This document shows, piece by piece, positions 36,456-45,614 of a DNA stretch of 64,000 nucleotides. The DNA comes from Borborobacter arsenicus (GTDB lineage: Bacteria; Pseudomonadota; Alphaproteobacteria; Rhizobiales; Rhizobiaceae), in NCBI RefSeq assembly GCF_003934165.1, contig NZ_ML133511.1:1-64000 (forward strand), in the 5' to 3' direction. Below the pieces are notes generated by a model. The model had not been told where the DNA came from. It saw only the letters and a program-made list of their open reading frames with translations, and did not search any database. Numbering within the stretch: position 1 is the first letter of the stretch; every line of letters begins with the position of its first letter. A program made the translations under genes and the position numbers.

Positions 36456-37982
36456 TCAGCCCTTGGCAACCGGAAGCGCGACAAACCGGTTGGTATCATC
36501 GCGGCTGATCTGCAGCAGCACCGCCTTGCGGCCTGCCTTCGATGCCTCATCCATTGCCTTGGAGACATCGGCTGGCCCGTTCACCTGCATCGAGTTCACC
36601 GCAACGATGACGTCACCGGCCTGGATGCCACGGCTTGCTGCATCGCTGTCGGGATCGACATCGGTCACGACCAGCCCCTTGCCGTCGTCGGCCCCGGTCA
36701 CAGTCAGGCCGAGATCGGCGAGTTTGTCGGTGCTGGTCTGCGACGATGACGGCTCATCGGTCGATCCCAGCTTGTCAGAGCCGGGCAATTCGCCAAGGGT
36801 CAACTTCACAGTCTCGGAATTGCCCTTGCGCCACAGATCAACGTCAATGGAGGTTCCCGGTGCGATCCCCGCAATTACGCGCGCAAGTTCACGCGGCGAT
36901 GCCACATCCTTGCCATTGACCTTGGTGATGACGTCGCCGGCGACGATGCCGGCCTTCTTTGCAGGACCGTCATCCTGCGATTCGGCAACGAGTGCGCCCT
37001 TTGCATCCGCAGCCATGCCGAGCGACTCGGCAATTTCCTTGCTTACCGGCTGAATCTGGACGCCGAGCCAACCGCGCTGAACCGCACCATTGTCGATCAG
37101 CTCCCGGACCACCGATTTTGCCGTAGAGGCAGGGATCGCGAAGGCAATGCCGACGTTACCACCGGAGGGCGAGAAGATCGCCGTATTGATGCCGACGACC
37201 TGCCCGCTGAGGTTGAAGGCCGGACCGCCCGAGTTGCCCCGATTGACCGCGGCATCGATCTGGATGAAATCGTCATAGGGGCCCGCACCGATATCGCGGC
37301 CGCGGGCCGAAACGATACCGGCCGTGACGGTGCCGCCAAGCCCAAACGGATTACCGACGGCAACCACCCAATCGCCGACCCGAACCTTGGCATCATCGGC
37401 AAAATCCACATAGGTGAACTTCTTGTCGCTATCGACCTTCAGCACGGCCAGATCGGTACGCGGATCGCTGCCGACCAGCTTGGCGTCAAGCTCGGTGCCA
37501 TCATCGGTCACCACCGTAAAGGTGGCGCCACCATCGACGACGTGATTGTTGGTGACGAGATAGCCGTCCTCGGAGATGAAGAAACCGGAGCCCTGCGCGA
37601 CCGGACGGGGTTCGCCGCGGTCACGGCGACCGAAGCGCTTGCCTTTTTCCTGATCACCACGGAACTGGCGGAAAAAGCGCTTCATCGGATGGTCGTCCGG
37701 AAGGTCTTCAAATCCGGGAGGGCCAAAGAAATCGCCGTCCATGTCGGATACGGCGGCAGTCTTTGCCTTCACACGCACGCTGACGACTGCGGGCGAGACC
37801 TGCTCGACGACATCAGCGAAACTCGGAGCCTGGGGCGCGTCCACGCGAACGGCTTCGGCGAATACGGGCGCGGTCCCGGTCGTTACCGCGCCAAGTCCGA
37901 TGGCGCCGGCAATGGCAACGGAAGCGGCAGCGGCAAGAAGCCGGCTGCGGGTTTTTGAAACGGAGTTGGGAGAATCAGTCAT
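36456..37982 (-). CDS. degP: DegP/Do-family periplasmic serine endopeptidase
   Basis: This is a 508-residue HtrA-type protease/chaperone. A signal peptide (SRLLAAAASVAIAGAIGLGA) is followed by the trypsin-like domain with the triad His (LVTNNHVVDGG, near 146), Asp (RTDLAVLKVD, near 176) and Ser (RGNSGGPAFN, near 251), then two PDZ domains (about residues 290-380 and 400-500). It degrades misfolded envelope proteins. Its gene is next to a two-component system, and an inverted repeat lies upstream at 38046-38087. Confidence 0.94.
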   Translation of the reverse strand: MTDSPNSVSKTRSRLLAAAASVAIAGAIGLGAVTTGTAPVFAEAVRVDAPQAPSFADVVEQVSPAVVSVRVKAKTAAVSDMDGDFFGPPGFEDLPDDHPMKRFFRQFRGDQEKGKRFGRRDRGEPRPVAQGSGFFISEDGYLVTNNHVVDGGATFTVVTDDGTELDAKLVGSDPRTDLAVLKVDSDKKFTYVDFADDAKVRVGDWVVAVGNPFGLGGTVTAGIVSARGRDIGAGPYDDFIQIDAAVNRGNSGGPAFNLSGQVVGINTAIFSPSGGNVGIAFAIPASTAKSVVRELIDNGAVQRGWLGVQIQPVSKEIAESLGMAADAKGALVAESQDDGPAKKAGIVAGDVITKVNGKDVASPRELARVIAGIAPGTSIDVDLWRKGNSETVKLTLGELPGSDKLGSTDEPSSSQTSTDKLADLGLTVTGADDGKGLVVTDVDPDSDAASRGIQAGDVIVAVNSMQVNGPADVSKAMDEASKAGRKAVLLQISRDDTNRFVALPVAKG

Positions 37983-38045
37983 GTGATCATATCCTCTTGC
38001 AGGGACACTCGAAGCGCATCCTTGGCAAAAGAGATAAGACAGCTC

Positions 38046-38087
38046 ACATTACGGTACTCTTTCCGGGGAATGAAACTTTCGTAATGT
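38046..38087. promoter_or_regulatory. Spaced inverted repeat upstream of degP
   Basis: The 8-bp arms acattacg and cgtaatgt are perfectly complementary and separated by 26 bases. They lie in the degP upstream region, between degP and ccmH. This could be a two-site regulator binding element; no -35/-10 pair was convincing. Confidence 0.45.
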
Positions 38088-38106
38088 TGGCCTGGCGCAT
38101 GCGGCG

Positions 38107-38574
38107 TCAGTCATCCCGCCGTAGGATCGTTTCAAGCGCCTTGCTTTCATCCTTGGTCAGCGCCGGAACTTCGTCGCGTCGTTTCGTGCGGATCGCATAG
38201 GCCATGAAGCCGCCGCCCAGCAGCAGCAGGACCAGCGGCGCACCCCAAAGAAATGCGTTGCGTAAGCTGAGGCGCGGTTTCAGCAGGACGAATTCGCCAT
38301 AGCGGGAAACCACATAGTCAAGCACTTGCGTGTCGCTGTCACCCGCAACCAGCCTCTCGCGCACCAGCACCCGCAAATCGCGCGCCAGGTCGGCGTCCGA
38401 TTCGTCGATCGACTGGTTCTGGCACACCATGCAGCGTAGTTCAGCTGAAAGCTCACGCGCCCGGTGCTCAAGGGCAGGATCTTGCAGCACCTCGTCAGGC
38501 TGCACCGCATGTGCTGACAGGCCGCCGAGGAGGCTGCATATCAATACCGCGCAAAGGATCAGTGCCCGTCTCAT
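38107..38574 (-). CDS. ccmH: Cytochrome c maturation protein CcmH/CycL
   Basis: This thiol-redox protein reduces apocytochrome c before haem attachment. The 155-residue protein has a signal peptide (ALILCAVLICSLLGGLSAHA), the LRCMVCQNQ motif with the CxxC pair, and a C-terminal membrane helix (LWGAPLVLLLLGGGFMAYA). The ATG at 38574 overlaps the ccmF stop (ATGA). It is the last gene of the ccmI-ccmE-ccmF-ccmH cluster. Confidence 0.93.
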   Translation of the reverse strand: MRRALILCAVLICSLLGGLSAHAVQPDEVLQDPALEHRARELSAELRCMVCQNQSIDESDADLARDLRVLVRERLVAGDSDTQVLDYVVSRYGEFVLLKPRLSLRNAFLWGAPLVLLLLGGGFMAYAIRTKRRDEVPALTKDESKALETILRRDD

Positions 38575-40562
38575 GATTGGCTCTGGCTTACCTTGCCGGC
38601 CAGCGGCTTTGCCCGTCGTGAAGGCGCTCCTACCCGCAAACGCCGGTCGCTCAGCGATATGGCACCAGCTGCCATCATCACCAGTCCGCCGAACCAGATC
38701 AGGATCACCAGCGGCTTCCACCACAACCGCACCACGACGCCGCCATCGGCGGTTTCGTCGCCCAGCGAAACGTAGAGCTGGCTCAAGCCCATCGTCTTGA
38801 TGCCGGCTTCGGTCGTCGGCATCTGCCTTGCCGGGTAGAAGCGTTTCGAAGAAACGATCTCGGCAATGACCTTCTGATCGTCGTCGAGCAGTTCGAACCG
38901 CCCCTGGTCTTCGGTGAAATTCGGGCCCTGGACCGGATGGAGCCCATCAAACCGCAGCGTATGCCCGGAAAGTTCGACAGTCTGCCCGGGGCGCATGGTC
39001 AGGATGTTCTCGGTTTCGAACGAAACGACACCGACAATGCCAAGCACCGATAACCCAAGCCCCATATGCGCAAGCGCGGTTCCATAGACCGAGCGCGGCA
39101 GGCCGCGCAGCCGGCTGAGCATCACCTTCCCGGATGCCGCCCCGAGACCCGACTTCAATACAATGTCTGTCAGCGCCCCCAGAATCATCCAGACACCGAG
39201 GCCTATTCCCAAGGCCGCCAGCACCGTGGCGCCATCAATGAACAGCAGCGTCGAAAGTACGGCAAGCAGCGCCACGGCAAAAGCGGCCATCAGCCGTTGT
39301 GCGGCAGCGTGAATATCACCACGTTTCCACGCAAGCAGCGGTCCGAACGGAACAAGCGCCAACAGCGGCACCATCAGCGATCCGAAGGTCAGGTTGAAGA
39401 AGGGAGCGCCAACCGAAATCTTGTCGCCAGACAGCGCTTCGATCACGAGCGGATAAAGCGTTCCGATCAGCACGGTGGCCGCAGCCGTGGTCAGGAAAAG
39501 GTTGTTGAGCACGAGTGCGCCTTCGCGCGAGATCGGCTGGAATATACCTCCTGCGGCGAGATTTCCGGCACGCAGCGCAAACAATGCCAGCGAACCACCA
39601 ATGAAGAGCATCAGGATGCCGAGAATGAAGACGCCGCGGCTAGGGTCGGTGGCGAAAGCATGCACCGAAGTCAACACGCCCGAGCGGACAAGGAAGGTTC
39701 CGAGCAGCGAAAACGAGAATGTCAGGATTGCCAGCAGCAGCGTCCAGATTTTCAATGCCGACCGCTTTTCCATGACGATGGCCGAGTGCAGCAGCGCCGT
39801 ACCGGCCAGCCACGGCATGAAGGAGGCATTCTCCACCGGGTCCCAGAACCAGAACCCGCCCCAGCCGAGTTCGTAATAGGCCCAGTAGGAACCCATCGCG
39901 ATGCCCCCGGTCAGGAAAACCCACGCCGCAAGCGTCCACGGCCTGACCCAGCGCGCCCATGCGGCATCGATACGGCCCTCAATGAGGGCTGCAACCGCAA
40001 AGGAAAAGCACACGGAAAAGCCGACATAGCCGAGATAGAGCAGCGGCGGATGAACGGCGAGCCCAATATCCTGCAGGATCGGGTTGAGATCGCGCCCCTC
40101 GATCGGAGCCGGGGCCAGCCGTGTGAACGGATTTGAGGTCGTCAGGATGAACAGCAGGAAAGCGGCCCCGATCCAGCCCTGGACCGCCAGCACATTTGCC
40201 CGCAACGTCGCCGGAAGATTGCCGCCGAACACCGCGACGAGCGCCCCGAAGAAGGTCAGGATCAGCACCCACAGCAGCATGGAGCCTTCGTGGTTGCCCC
40301 ATGTTCCGGTGATCTTGAACAGCATGGGCTTGAGCGAATGGGAGTTTTCCCAGACATTCAGCACCGAAAAGTCCGACTGCACGTAAGCCATTGTCAGGGC
40401 GGCAAAGGCCAGCGCTGTTAGGGCAAAGCCGGTCACCGTCACAGGGCCACCAACTGCCATCAGGCGCTCATTGCCGGTGCGGGCGCCGAAAAGCGGCACC
40501 ACGGATTGAACCAGCGCAAGCGAAAAGGCGAGAATGAGCGCGAAGTGGCCGGTCTCGACCAT
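38571..40562 (-). CDS. ccmF: Cytochrome c maturation haem lyase CcmF/CycK
   Basis: CcmF is the integral-membrane part of the haem ligation complex. The 663-residue protein has many membrane helices and the tryptophan-rich WWD-type motif WGGFWFWDPVENASFMPWL, which holds haem, with conserved histidines around it (TGTWGNHEGSMLLW, DIGLAVHPP). It is between ccmE and ccmH with overlapping or two-base junctions. CcmABCD are not in the window. Confidence 0.94.
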   Translation of the reverse strand: MVETGHFALILAFSLALVQSVVPLFGARTGNERLMAVGGPVTVTGFALTALAFAALTMAYVQSDFSVLNVWENSHSLKPMLFKITGTWGNHEGSMLLWVLILTFFGALVAVFGGNLPATLRANVLAVQGWIGAAFLLFILTTSNPFTRLAPAPIEGRDLNPILQDIGLAVHPPLLYLGYVGFSVCFSFAVAALIEGRIDAAWARWVRPWTLAAWVFLTGGIAMGSYWAYYELGWGGFWFWDPVENASFMPWLAGTALLHSAIVMEKRSALKIWTLLLAILTFSFSLLGTFLVRSGVLTSVHAFATDPSRGVFILGILMLFIGGSLALFALRAGNLAAGGIFQPISREGALVLNNLFLTTAAATVLIGTLYPLVIEALSGDKISVGAPFFNLTFGSLMVPLLALVPFGPLLAWKRGDIHAAAQRLMAAFAVALLAVLSTLLFIDGATVLAALGIGLGVWMILGALTDIVLKSGLGAASGKVMLSRLRGLPRSVYGTALAHMGLGLSVLGIVGVVSFETENILTMRPGQTVELSGHTLRFDGLHPVQGPNFTEDQGRFELLDDDQKVIAEIVSSKRFYPARQMPTTEAGIKTMGLSQLYVSLGDETADGGVVVRLWWKPLVILIWFGGLVMMAAGAISLSDRRLRVGAPSRRAKPLAGKVSQSQS

Positions 40563-40564
40563 GG

Positions 40565-40999
40565 TCAGTTCTCCTGCCAGACGCCCTTGGCTTTCAAGCC
40601 ATCGGCCACTTCCTTGGGCATATAGGTTTCATCGTGCTTGGCCAGAACGCTGTCGGCCACGAAAACCCCGTCAGAACCGAACGTGCCCTCGGTGATGACA
40701 CCTTGATCTTCACGGAAGAGATCGGGAAGAATGCCTGTATACGTCACCTTGACGGATTTTTCATGGTCGGTCACGCCAAAGCTGACCTCGGTCCCCTGCC
40801 CGCGCACGATCGTACCGGGTTCCACCAGTCCGCCCAGGCGAATGCGTTGCCCCGGCTGAAGCGTAGCTGCCTGCAAATCGGCCGGCATGTAGAAATAGGA
40901 TGCCTTCTGCCCCAGGGCATAGAATGTCAGGCCGGTTGCCGTTGCCAGAAAGACCGCCCCGGCGGCGATGACTGACAGTCTCTTTTGCTTGCGTGTCAC
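40565..40999 (-). CDS. ccmE: Haem chaperone CcmE/CycJ
   Basis: CcmE carries haem to the ligase in the periplasm. The 144-residue protein has an N-terminal membrane anchor ([20 protein letters not shown]), an OB-fold domain and the covalent haem-binding histidine in KHDETYMP (near residue 122). It lies between ccmI and ccmF with short spacers. Confidence 0.93.
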   Translation of the reverse strand: MTRKQKRLSVIAAGAVFLATATGLTFYALGQKASYFYMPADLQAATLQPGQRIRLGGLVEPGTIVRGQGTEVSFGVTDHEKSVKVTYTGILPDLFREDQGVITEGTFGSDGVFVADSVLAKHDETYMPKEVADGLKAKGVWQEN

Positions 41000-41004
41000 G
41001 TGAC

Positions 41005-42147
41005 CTACTCCGAAACCGGGATACCGAGACCAGCCGAGAATTCGGTGAGTTTGCGCCCGTTCTCCGTGGCTGCGCCCAGTGCCTCAAGCCCCCTTCCAAG
41101 CGCCGAGCGTGCCTCCTGGGTCTTGCCGAGCACGACATAGGAACGCACCAGGCGCATCCAACCGTCAGTATCCTGAGGATTCTCGCGCAGCTTCTGGTCA
41201 AGCCCTGCGACCATCGTCTCGATCATCGCCTTGCGGTCGCCGGACGACATGGAAGCGGCTGCATCCATTTCCGCCTGTGTCGGGCCTGCTGCCGGCTCTT
41301 TGGCTTCGGTTGCGGCAATACGACTTTGAGCCTCCGCCAGGGCCTGCGCCACCGGCTCTCGCCAGGGCGATCCTTCCGGAAGCTCGGCGCCCATCGTCTC
41401 CCAGGCCTTGATCGCCTCCGCCGACTTTCCGTCCTGCAGCAGCGCTACGGCCAGAAAGAACCTGGCCTTGGGCTGGGCGGGTTCCAGGACGAGCGCGCGT
41501 TCAAAAGCCTGCTGTGCGCCGGATGAGACAATTCCTCCGCCGGCATTGGTGAGCGCTTCGCCAAGCCCCGCTTCACGCGCAGCCGAAGCACCTTCCAGCC
41601 TGATTGCGTTTTTATACGCGGTGACGGCCTGGTCGAATCGCCCAAGTCGCAGATAGATCGGCGCCAGGACGTCCCAACCGCGCCCATCCTGCGGATTGGC
41701 GGCCAGATGGCCCTCGGCACGCGCGATCAGCTCATCGACCGAACTATCGGCAGGGTTTTGCGTCAGTCTCGCTTCCAGCGGCTGCGACGGTATATCCGGG
41801 GAGCCGAGAGCAGCGTAGAGCCCCCAGCTCATCAGCGGTACAACAAGCACTGCCACTCCGCCAAGCACGCGGCCCGCAGCGGACCACCCAGCTTTTTCGG
41901 CGGGCATCTCCTCGCTGCTGTCCGCCCTGATGATACGCCGGGCGATCTCTGCTCGCGCCTGTTCTGCATCAGCTGGCTGGATAAGGCCCCGCGCTGCATC
42001 GCGGTCCAGCTCGGCCAGTTGATCGCGATAGACGGCAAGGTCGTGCTGATTGCCTGCCGAATCACGTCGCGATGAGCCCGTCAGCGGCAGCAAAACCGCG
42101 ACGCTGGCACCAAATGTGAGCAAAGCGGCTACGAACCAGAACACCAT
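41005..42147 (-). CDS. ccmI: Cytochrome c maturation chaperone CcmI/CycH
   Basis: CcmI recruits apocytochromes c to the haem ligase. The 380-residue protein starts with a membrane helix ([20 protein letters not shown]), a cytoplasmic leucine-zipper-like loop ([20 protein letters not shown]), a second helix near residues 90-110 and a periplasmic TPR domain (repeats such as [20 protein letters not shown]). It is the first gene of the ccmIEFH cluster. Confidence 0.92.
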   Translation of the reverse strand: MVFWFVAALLTFGASVAVLLPLTGSSRRDSAGNQHDLAVYRDQLAELDRDAARGLIQPADAEQARAEIARRIIRADSSEEMPAEKAGWSAAGRVLGGVAVLVVPLMSWGLYAALGSPDIPSQPLEARLTQNPADSSVDELIARAEGHLAANPQDGRGWDVLAPIYLRLGRFDQAVTAYKNAIRLEGASAAREAGLGEALTNAGGGIVSSGAQQAFERALVLEPAQPKARFFLAVALLQDGKSAEAIKAWETMGAELPEGSPWREPVAQALAEAQSRIAATEAKEPAAGPTQAEMDAAASMSSGDRKAMIETMVAGLDQKLRENPQDTDGWMRLVRSYVVLGKTQEARSALGRGLEALGAATENGRKLTEFSAGLGIPVSE

Positions 42148-42241
42148 ATGCCTTTAATAGCCCTGGCGGCATCGCATGCCAACATCCTGGGGCTGCGACT
42201 GATTGACGGTTGCACTTGTTCCGGCGCTGCTTACGCGGGCT

Positions 42242-42676
42242 CTATGTAAGCGGCGTCCAACTGCCGTCCGGATTGCGGCAAGCAGTTCCACGGGCGCTGC
42301 GTGACTGGCCGGCAGTAAAGATCGTATGGGTATATTGACGGCAATCCTGCGAGCCTACCCGATAGGGCTGCGCGGCAACCACCTCGCCGGAACGACCCGA
42401 TCTGTCGCTCTTCCAGCCCACCGGACGCCCACCTTGGGTGTATTCCAAGGCCCGATACTCCGCCTCCAGCGCGCTGCGCCGATCGCGCTCGCTAAGGCCA
42501 TCTCCGATAGGACCGCCGACAAGCCCACCGCCCATTGACGAAATGATCGTCGCTGCAACTTGACCGTTGCCCGCCACCGCCGCGCTGCCAGTGCTGGCCC
42601 TCGTACCGGGCAGCCCCATCGTCGTGCAGCCAGAGACCCCAACCAGCCCGACAATTACCGCCACGCGAAAAATCAT
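42242..42676 (-). CDS. Outer-membrane lipoprotein, 17-kDa surface-antigen-like
   Basis: This 144-residue protein has a lipoprotein signal (IVGLVGVSGC, with the lipidated cysteine at about residue 17), a glycine-rich stretch (ISSMGGGLVGGPIGDGLSE) and a C-terminal surface-antigen domain with two cysteines (GSQDCRQYTH and ARGTACRNPDG). This is the pattern of the rickettsial 17-kDa antigen/RT0821 family. The ATG at 42676 is chosen because it gives a proper lipobox; the open frame extends to 42766. Confidence 0.8.
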   Translation of the reverse strand: MIFRVAVIVGLVGVSGCTTMGLPGTRASTGSAAVAGNGQVAATIISSMGGGLVGGPIGDGLSERDRRSALEAEYRALEYTQGGRPVGWKSDRSGRSGEVVAAQPYRVGSQDCRQYTHTIFTAGQSRSARGTACRNPDGSWTPLT

Positions 42677-42857
42677 GCCTGCCACCAATTCCGAATTCGC
42701 CCTGATGATTAACGCATAAGCCCGGAAACCGGAATCGATTTCTGGAAAGAAGCTGCGTCGATTCAAAGCATTACGCGGCGCTGAAGCCGGATGCGCCGTT
42801 AGCGGTGATCTTTGGCTTAAATTTGGCCGGGCGCCCAGACAGAACCAAGGTCAGGAC

Positions 42858-44234
42858 CTAGCGCACGCCGCGCAACCGAACAATTGCCTTCAGCCCTCCC
42901 ATCGCCGACTCCTCCAACAGGAGCTTCCCGCCATATTCGTTCACCAGATCGCTGACGATCGCGAGCCCCAGCCCTGTTCCCGGCTTGGTTTCGTCGAGTC
43001 TTCTCCCCCTCTTCAGCGCCTCACGCGCCTTGTCCTCCGGGATACCAGGTCCATCATCTTCAATTTCAATTGAGAACTGCGCGGCAGCGTTCTCCTCTCC
43101 GGGGATCGGTGCAACCGATATGCGTACGGTGGTCTTCGCCCACTTCATCGCATTTTCCAGCAAATTGCCGACGATCTCTTCCAGATCTTCGCGTTCGCCG
43201 GCAAACACGATCTCATTTGCCGGAAGCACGAGCGAGAGGGCGATTTCGGGGTGGAGCTTCTCCACCACCCTCACCATACGCCGCAGAAGCGCTGAAGTCG
43301 GCGTGCGATAGACGACACTGTCACGTTGGGCGGCCATGCGGGCGCGTTGCAGATAGTGCTCGACCTGACTCTGCATGGCCGACGCCTGGTCGGCAATCAG
43401 CTTGCCCTTCCTTCCACCAAGTGTTCGTCCCTCGTTGAGCAATATGGCCAATGGTGTTTTCAGCGAGTGCGCCAGGTTTCCGACTTGCGTGCGTGAGCGC
43501 TCCACTATGCGCCTGTTGTTTTCGATAAGGGCGTTGGTTTCATTGGCCAGCGGCTCGATCTCGGTCGGAAATCGCCCGTCCAGCCTATGCGCCCTTCCTT
43601 CCCGCACCATCGCCAGCGCCTCCCGGACTCGTCCGAGCGGTCTCAGTCCGAGCAGAATGGCAATGGCGTTGATGGCGATCATCCCCAGGCCGAAAAGGGA
43701 CAGGTAAGTCACCAGCCGGCGTTCGAATATGCCTATCTCGTCTTCCAGTTCGCTGCGATTGCCCATGACGCGGAACCGCGCGATCTGATTGTTGGTCCCG
43801 AGCACAAATTCGCTCTCAAGTACCTCCAGCTCCTCACCGGCGATGCCTTGGGTATCGTAGTTACGTTGGAACTCGGAATTGAAAGGCACTTCCGAGACTG
43901 GCGGGGAAGGCACGCCCTCGGTCATCGACAGCGAGCGCAGCGTGCCCCCAAGTCCGGGCGAAACCGGCTCGACCGCCCAGTACCAGCCGGAGTTTGGCCG
44001 TGAGAAACGGAGATCGCCAAGATCCGGGCGCCCGGTCAGCATGTCCTGATCCGATAGGCCTACCGAGCCGATGAGATTGAAAAGATGCGCCGAAAGCAGG
44101 CTTTCGAAGCCCCGCTCGCTTGCCTGGCGATAGAGCGTTGCAATCACGGTATAGATAACGACCAGCGCTACGATCGCCCACACCGTGGAAAACGCAATGA
44201 CGCGAAACGCGAGCGAGCGGGAGCCGGCGATCAT
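42858..44234 (-). CDS. feuQ: Sensor histidine kinase FeuQ
   Basis: This is a 458-residue PhoQ-like kinase with two membrane helices (residues ~8-30 and ~177-197), a periplasmic sensor of about 145 residues, a HAMP region, the H-box GNLAHSLKTPLAILLNEG and the ATPase boxes NLLENAMKWA, DDGPGIP and GTGLGLAIVSDL. It follows its regulator by 43 bases and the pair is preceded by feuN. The name rests on the feuN-feuP-feuQ order and kinase type known from Sinorhizobium and Brucella, where the system controls cyclic glucan export. Confidence 0.85.
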   Translation of the reverse strand: MIAGSRSLAFRVIAFSTVWAIVALVVIYTVIATLYRQASERGFESLLSAHLFNLIGSVGLSDQDMLTGRPDLGDLRFSRPNSGWYWAVEPVSPGLGGTLRSLSMTEGVPSPPVSEVPFNSEFQRNYDTQGIAGEELEVLESEFVLGTNNQIARFRVMGNRSELEDEIGIFERRLVTYLSLFGLGMIAINAIAILLGLRPLGRVREALAMVREGRAHRLDGRFPTEIEPLANETNALIENNRRIVERSRTQVGNLAHSLKTPLAILLNEGRTLGGRKGKLIADQASAMQSQVEHYLQRARMAAQRDSVVYRTPTSALLRRMVRVVEKLHPEIALSLVLPANEIVFAGEREDLEEIVGNLLENAMKWAKTTVRISVAPIPGEENAAAQFSIEIEDDGPGIPEDKAREALKRGRRLDETKPGTGLGLAIVSDLVNEYGGKLLLEESAMGGLKAIVRLRGVR

Positions 44235-44277
44235 AGGGCTCGGTCACAAGTCGAACGACAGGTCCGGTCGCTGGCTG

Positions 44278-44943
44278 TCAATCGCCCGGCTCTCGAATTC
44301 GATAGCCCATACCGCGCACGGTCTCGATCATGTCGATGCCCATCTTCTTGCGCAGGCGGCCGACGAAAACCTCGATCGTGTTGGAATCACGGTCAAAATC
44401 CTGATCGTAGAGATGCTCGACCAGTTCGGTGCGGGAAACCACCTCGCCCATGTGGTGCATGAGATAGGCGAGCAGCCGGAATTCGTGAGAGGTGAGCTTC
44501 AACGGAACGCCGTCCACATCCGCCTTCGATGCCTTGGTATCGAGGCGCAGCGGCCCGCAGGATAGCTCGGAGGATGCATGACCGGCGGCACGTCTTATCA
44601 AGGCGCGAAGCCGGGCCAGCACTTCCTCGATGTGAAACGGCTTTGCAACATAGTCGTCCGCGCCGGCGTCGATGCCGGCAACCTTGTCGCTCCAGCGGTC
44701 CCGCGCCGTCAGCATCAGCACCGGCATCTTGCGCCCGTCACGGCGCCAGCGCTCGACGACACTGATCCCGTCCATCTGCGGCAGGCCGATGTCGAGCACC
44801 ACCGCATCATAGGGCTCCGTGTCGCCGAGAAAATGCCCTTCCTCGCCGTCGAAGGCGCGGTCTACGACATAGCCGGCATCGGTCAGTGCATCGGACACCT
44901 GCCGGTTCAATTCCTTGTCGTCTTCAACGACGAGTATGCGCAT
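44278..44943 (-). CDS. feuP: OmpR-family response regulator FeuP
   Basis: This is a 221-residue response regulator. The receiver opens MRILVVEDDKELNRQVSDAL, with the phosphoacceptor Asp in VVLDIGLPQMDG (about residue 51). The C-terminal winged helix contains SHEFRLLAYLMHHMGEVV and the recognition part NTIEVFVGRLRKK. It is upstream of its kinase and downstream of feuN. Confidence 0.88.
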   Translation of the reverse strand: MRILVVEDDKELNRQVSDALTDAGYVVDRAFDGEEGHFLGDTEPYDAVVLDIGLPQMDGISVVERWRRDGRKMPVLMLTARDRWSDKVAGIDAGADDYVAKPFHIEEVLARLRALIRRAAGHASSELSCGPLRLDTKASKADVDGVPLKLTSHEFRLLAYLMHHMGEVVSRTELVEHLYDQDFDRDSNTIEVFVGRLRKKMGIDMIETVRGMGYRIREPGD

Positions 44944-45014
44944 CGCCTGCCTGTCCGTTGTCGATCCTGTGAGATATAGGCCGATTCCTGCCTTTGTTGA
45001 AACAACGCCGCGTT

Positions 45015-45266
45015 TCAGCCTTGGGGAACGACGAATTCAGCCCGCCGCGGCCGTTCGCCATCCCTGCCCGGAACGAGCACGACAATCACGCAGACAGGCC
45101 GCCCGCCCTGCGTGGACGAACTTGCCTTGGCCAGCGTGCCGCCGTTTTGAGCGGCGATCTGCTGGCCTATGGCGTAGCAGTCGGCTGCAAACGCGGGAGG
45201 CGCAAGCAAACTTGCCATGCAAGATGCCAGAACTGCAGAACAAAAAAGACGGCGAAGCGTTTTCAT
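45015..45266 (-). CDS. feuN: Small periplasmic protein, FeuN-like inhibitor of FeuQ
   Basis: This 83-residue protein has a clear signal peptide (FCSAVLASCMASLLAPPAFA) and a small mature domain starting ADCYAIGQQIAAQNGG, ending in AEFVVPQG. It lies 71 bases upstream of feuP. In S. meliloti a small periplasmic protein, FeuN, encoded just upstream of feuPQ, restrains FeuQ signalling; position, size and export signal match. The identity is inferred from these, since I cannot align it. The two mature cysteines could form a disulfide. Confidence 0.72.
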   Translation of the reverse strand: MKTLRRLFCSAVLASCMASLLAPPAFAADCYAIGQQIAAQNGGTLAKASSSTQGGRPVCVIVVLVPGRDGERPRRAEFVVPQG

Positions 45267-45327
45267 ACGTGTTCTTCTAGCCCCCGACTGCTGAACGTGG
45301 AATGAACAATCGACCACAGCAGAAGCT

Positions 45328-45354
45328 GAAAAGCGAGAGCTTGGAAGCCCTCGC
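45328..45354 (-). terminator. Probable terminator of the GTA operon
   Basis: On the minus strand an imperfect hairpin (arms gcgagggctt and aagctctcgc with one mismatch) is followed by TTTTC. It lies just downstream of the last small gene of the GTA cluster and before feuN. Confidence 0.65.
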
Positions 45355-45369
45355 ACGAATGCTTTTCTG

Positions 45370-45576
45370 TCAACCGATCCGGCTAGTTGCACTTACCCGA
45401 CCTATGATGGCCAGAATGCCCGCAAGCGCTGCCACTGCCTGCAGGACCGTATCAGCGAGTGCAGCCTGATCCGCGTCATCGACCGGCACGCCCAGCAGGC
45501 TGCCGCCGGCCGACAGAACGGCGATCAACGACGCCCAAATGGTGCGCGACAGATACCAGGGTTTGTTGGCGATCAT
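45370..45576 (-). CDS. Small membrane protein at the end of the GTA cluster, holin-like
   Basis: This 68-residue protein has a hydrophobic helix in its first half (TIWASLIAVLSAGGSLLGV) and a second in its C-terminal half (VLQAVAALAGILAIIGRV), with a short basic tail (SATSRIG). The composition and WYLSRTIWASL opening recall small phage holin-like proteins. The ATG at 45576 has aaggaa upstream and follows the gp15 stop by 38 bases, so it is the last gene of the GTA operon. Whether it takes part in particle release is inference. Confidence 0.65.
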   Translation of the reverse strand: MIANKPWYLSRTIWASLIAVLSAGGSLLGVPVDDADQAALADTVLQAVAALAGILAIIGRVSATSRIG

Positions 45577-45614
45577 GATTTTTCCTTTCTTGACAATGAT
45601 GCGCGGTCCCGACG

